NCBI GenBank assembly: GCA_046760705.1
Contig: JBHIER010000187.1
Span: forward strand, 1-6,780
Direction: 5' to 3'
DNA length: 6,780 nt
Origin: JBHIER01 sp046760705 [NCBI: bacterium]
GTDB lineage: Bacteria; JBHIER01; G020348925
In this document: positions 6,038 through 6,780 of the stretch, piece after piece
Position numbering within the stretch: position 1 is the stretch's first letter
Layout: each line of letters starts with the position of its first letter
Notes under the pieces: model-generated
Told to the model about the DNA's origin: nothing
Databases searched by the model: none
What the model saw: only the letters and a program-made list of their open reading frames with translations
Made by a program: the position numbers and the translations under genes

Positions 6038-6780
6038 TGGATCAACAGATTGACACAGAATACCTTAAGGCCAAACAACGACTGGAGGTGCAGCTCCGGG
6101 AGGCTACAGCCACCTTGGAGGAGATGGTCGGCGATTGGTCTGAGGAGCTGTTGAAGAGGCACCGCCTCTTGGTGGAGCAGCAGAACCACCTGCAGAAAGC
6201 CTATGCAGAACTACAGGAGAAGGATCGGAAACTTGGAGAATCCGAACGGAAGTATCGGGCCATCGTGGAGAGCGCCGGAGATGCCATCATCACCCTGGAC
6301 GCCGACAACTCGATTCTCTCTTGGAACGAAGGGGCCCACGAGATCTTCGGATTTTCGACAGAGGAAGCGTTGGGCAAGAATATCGATGAACTCCTCATCA
6401 AAGAGGATGTGAGGGACGAAGCCCTTCAACTGACCCAGAAAGCCCACGGTGGGGAGAGGATTCGGACCTTCGAAACGGTCCGGTATTCGAAGCACGGCAC
6501 ACCAAAGAATGTCCTCATCACAGCCACACCCCTCAAGGACCCCCAGGGAAAAATCCACGCCATCTCCCTCATCTATAAGGACATTACTCAACTGAAGACC
6601 GCTCAGCAGCGGCTCTTCCAATCCGAAAAGCAGGCGGTCCTCGGTCTCATCGCCAGCAGCATTGGGCACGAGTTGAACAACGTGGTCGGCGAAATGCTGA
6701 TCTATACGACCCTGCTTAAAAAGAATCCCGAAGATGCCGAGCACGTCAAGGAGATGATCGACATCATCAGTGAGTTGGTG
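6034..6780 (+). CDS. PAS-domain sensor histidine kinase, cut by the right edge
   Basis: The frame is open for 249 codons and runs off the window. It starts at ATGATG (6034 or 6037), overlapping the TGA 6035-6037 of the exported protein; no strong ribosome binding site precedes it, so translational coupling is likely. Residues 1-72 are charged and heptad-like, a probable coiled coil. Residues about 72-188 are a PAS domain: YRAIVESAGDAIITLD, then WNEGAHEIFGFSTEEALGK, and the closing YKDITQLKTAQQRL. An H-box follows with phospho-acceptor His212 in IGHELNNVVG, in a HisKA-type helix. The ATPase domain must lie beyond the edge. No membrane segments are seen, so the sensor should be cytosolic, with the PAS domain binding a ligand or cofactor or taking part in protein contacts. 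The usual Pro after HExNN is Val here, a mild variation. No response regulator is visible inside the window. Confidence 0.92.
   Translation, partial: MMDQQIDTEYLKAKQRLEVQLREATATLEEMVGDWSEELLKRHRLLVEQQNHLQKAYAELQEKDRKLGESERKYRAIVESAGDAIITLDADNSILSWNEGAHEIFGFSTEEALGKNIDELLIKEDVRDEALQLTQKAHGGERIRTFETVRYSKHGTPKNVLITATPLKDPQGKIHAISLIYKDITQLKTAQQRLFQSEKQAVLGLIASSIGHELNNVVGEMLIYTTLLKKNPEDAEHVKEMIDIISELV

Overview
The window looks bacterial: Shine-Dalgarno sites stand ahead of several starts, coding is dense and mostly without introns or long gaps, and all recognisable genes lie on the + strand. Base composition is moderate, with visibly more AT-rich patches. The families present (type I restriction fragment, SAM methyltransferase, peptidase T, signal-peptide protein with calcium-type Asp repeats, PAS histidine kinase) are spread across many phyla. 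I cannot name the lineage; an environmental, possibly uncultured bacterium is a reasonable guess.

Left part (1-1172) is a compact row of debris and small genes. An open frame running in from the left edge joins about 26 residues of a type I restriction methylase (HsdM) to the tail of an unrelated NTF2/SnoaL-like protein. It overlaps the start of a class I SAM-dependent methyltransferase gene that appears broken twice near its 3' end, first by a 5-bp tandem duplication and then by a 1-base loss; its true C-terminus can still be read in the other frames up to 811. Overlapping that tail is a small gene for a four-cysteine protein of unknown function that looks well conserved.

Middle part: a 255-base non-coding gap (1173-1427) holds a possible hairpin, a short direct repeat, a plausible sigma70-type promoter and a strong ribosome binding site. 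It leads into an intact peptidase T gene (pepT, 1428-2681), which carries every expected metal ligand and catalytic residue. The 206-base gap after it carries two GC-rich hairpins side by side.

Right part: a 1049-residue exported mosaic protein (2888-6037) with signal peptide, concanavalin-like sandwich domain, NHL-type beta-propeller, fibronectin III-like domain, a zincin-like HExxH domain, three Asp-rich calcium-type repeats and a CBM9-like C-terminal domain. Its stop overlaps the start of a soluble PAS-domain histidine kinase (6034 onward) that runs off the right edge. The overlap suggests the two are co-translated. This secreted putative metalloprotease plus cytosolic sensor kinase is the most interesting unit here. 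PepT upstream could finish degradation of small peptides, but it has its own likely promoter and no direct link is shown.
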